From positions 1-39,837 of the forward strand of contig DRGK01000017.1 of the NCBI GenBank assembly GCA_011050075.1: DNA of 39,837 nt, written 5' to 3'. Below, one piece after another: positions 39,612 to 39,837 of the stretch. Source of the stretch: Candidatus Jorgensenbacteria bacterium (lineage in GTDB: Bacteria; Patescibacteriota; Minisyncoccia; UBA6257; GWB1-50-10). Each line of letters begins with the position of its first letter. Within the stretch, counting starts at the first letter, position 1. The position numbers and the translations under genes were made by a program. The notes under the pieces are model-generated. The model searched no databases and had not been told where the DNA came from. It worked only from the letters and a program-made list of their open reading frames with translations.

Positions 39612-39622
39612 AACCTCTATAT

Positions 39623-39837
39623 ATGACTATTATTAAACCAGACCAGTATAAATCACTATTCACGTTTCTTGCTCAACTACTCATACTTGTTGTTCTCGGC
39701 GGCGTGCTTTACATTTATCAATACAACATTGTTGCTGATAACCGCTACGAAATAGAATACTTGCAGGAGCGCATAGCGCATTTGCAGGTGGTAAATGCCG
39801 AGCTTGAAAACGAACTGTATGAGCAGGTTGATCCGAA
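39623..39837 (+). CDS. FtsL-like septum protein (3' end outside window)
   Basis: An open frame starting at ATG 39623 runs off the window after 71 codons. It encodes a short N-terminus, one transmembrane helix (about 12-32) and a leucine/glutamate-rich coiled coil (EIEYLQERIAHLQVVNAELENEL). This is the expected architecture of FtsL/FtsB-type divisome proteins. Its position right after mraZ-rsmH matches ftsL. Sequence is too diverged and short to separate FtsL from FtsB by motif, so the call rests on topology and position. Confidence 0.65.
   Translation, partial: MTIIKPDQYKSLFTFLAQLLILVVLGGVLYIYQYNIVADNRYEIEYLQERIAHLQVVNAELENELYEQVDP

Noticed and set aside
1-39837. CRISPR arrays, insertion sequences, rRNA genes
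   Set aside because: I saw no regularly spaced direct repeats, transposase genes or rRNA-like sequence in the window.

Overview
The window is core chromosomal DNA of a bacterium with a reduced genome. It is best read as a member of the Candidate Phyla Radiation (Patescibacteria), probably a parcubacterium. That placement is inferred from pared-down versions of universal proteins: RNA polymerase alpha without its C-terminal domain, trigger factor without a PPIase domain, alanyl-tRNA synthetase without C-Ala, short L13, and a Cys-free family-4-like uracil-DNA glycosylase. Lysine-rich tails, an FtsA-like/baseplate-J-like gene pair and gene order also fit. UGA is used as a stop, so the code is standard. 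Nearly all genes lie on the + strand in tight operons with 1-8 nt overlaps.

Layout. 1-4273: end of alaS, a TsaC/Sua5 protein, a degenerate FtsA-like protein and a large membrane protein with a baseplate-J-like exterior part. 4330-8218: translation/transcription operon infA-rpmJ-rpsM-rpsK-rpsD-rpoA-rplQ-rplM-rpsI. 8234-12086: murA (Asp at position 115), a first mreB, a clamp-loader delta'-like gene and an unknown anchored protein, closed by a bidirectional terminator. 12103-13347 (-): an orphan membrane/coiled-coil protein. 13396-13436: a 41-bp perfect palindrome. 13475-16373: frr, rseP, proS. 16379-20417: mreB2-mreC-mreD-mrdA (elongasome). 20433-24397: greA, lysS, serS, ftsQ-like. 24414-25205: a pilin-like protein. 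25233-30497: CIRCE-hrcA-grpE-dnaK-membrane protein-dnaJ. 30534-31655 (-): tig. 31801-34310: an atypical two-gene module, a membrane-anchored FTP/PepSY propeptide protein and a zinc metalloprotease. 34336-35582: rplJ-rplL-tRNA-Val with an L10-type attenuator leader. 35652-38032: Cys-free UDG, argS. 38162-39837: start of the division cluster, mraZ-rsmH-ftsL-like.

The genes form coherent blocks: ribosome and RNA polymerase, peptidoglycan and shape (murA, two MreBs, MreC/D, PBP2, FtsQ, MraZ/RsmH/FtsL), tRNA charging (Ala, Pro, Lys, Ser, Arg), and protein folding (HrcA/CIRCE regulon, trigger factor).

A theme visible at several operon starts is a -10 hexamer ending 7-11 bases before the start codon, often with a good -35 or an extended -10, and usually no Shine-Dalgarno. 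This predicts leaderless or nearly leaderless mRNAs. A second theme is short GC-rich palindromes translated in frame inside genes (rplL, pilin-like gene, rsmH). The strongest candidates for something undescribed are the FTP/PepSY-metalloprotease pair, the Cys-free UDG, the rplJ attenuator architecture, the unknown membrane protein in the heat-shock operon, and the DnaA-box/MraZ-like repeats in front of mraZ.
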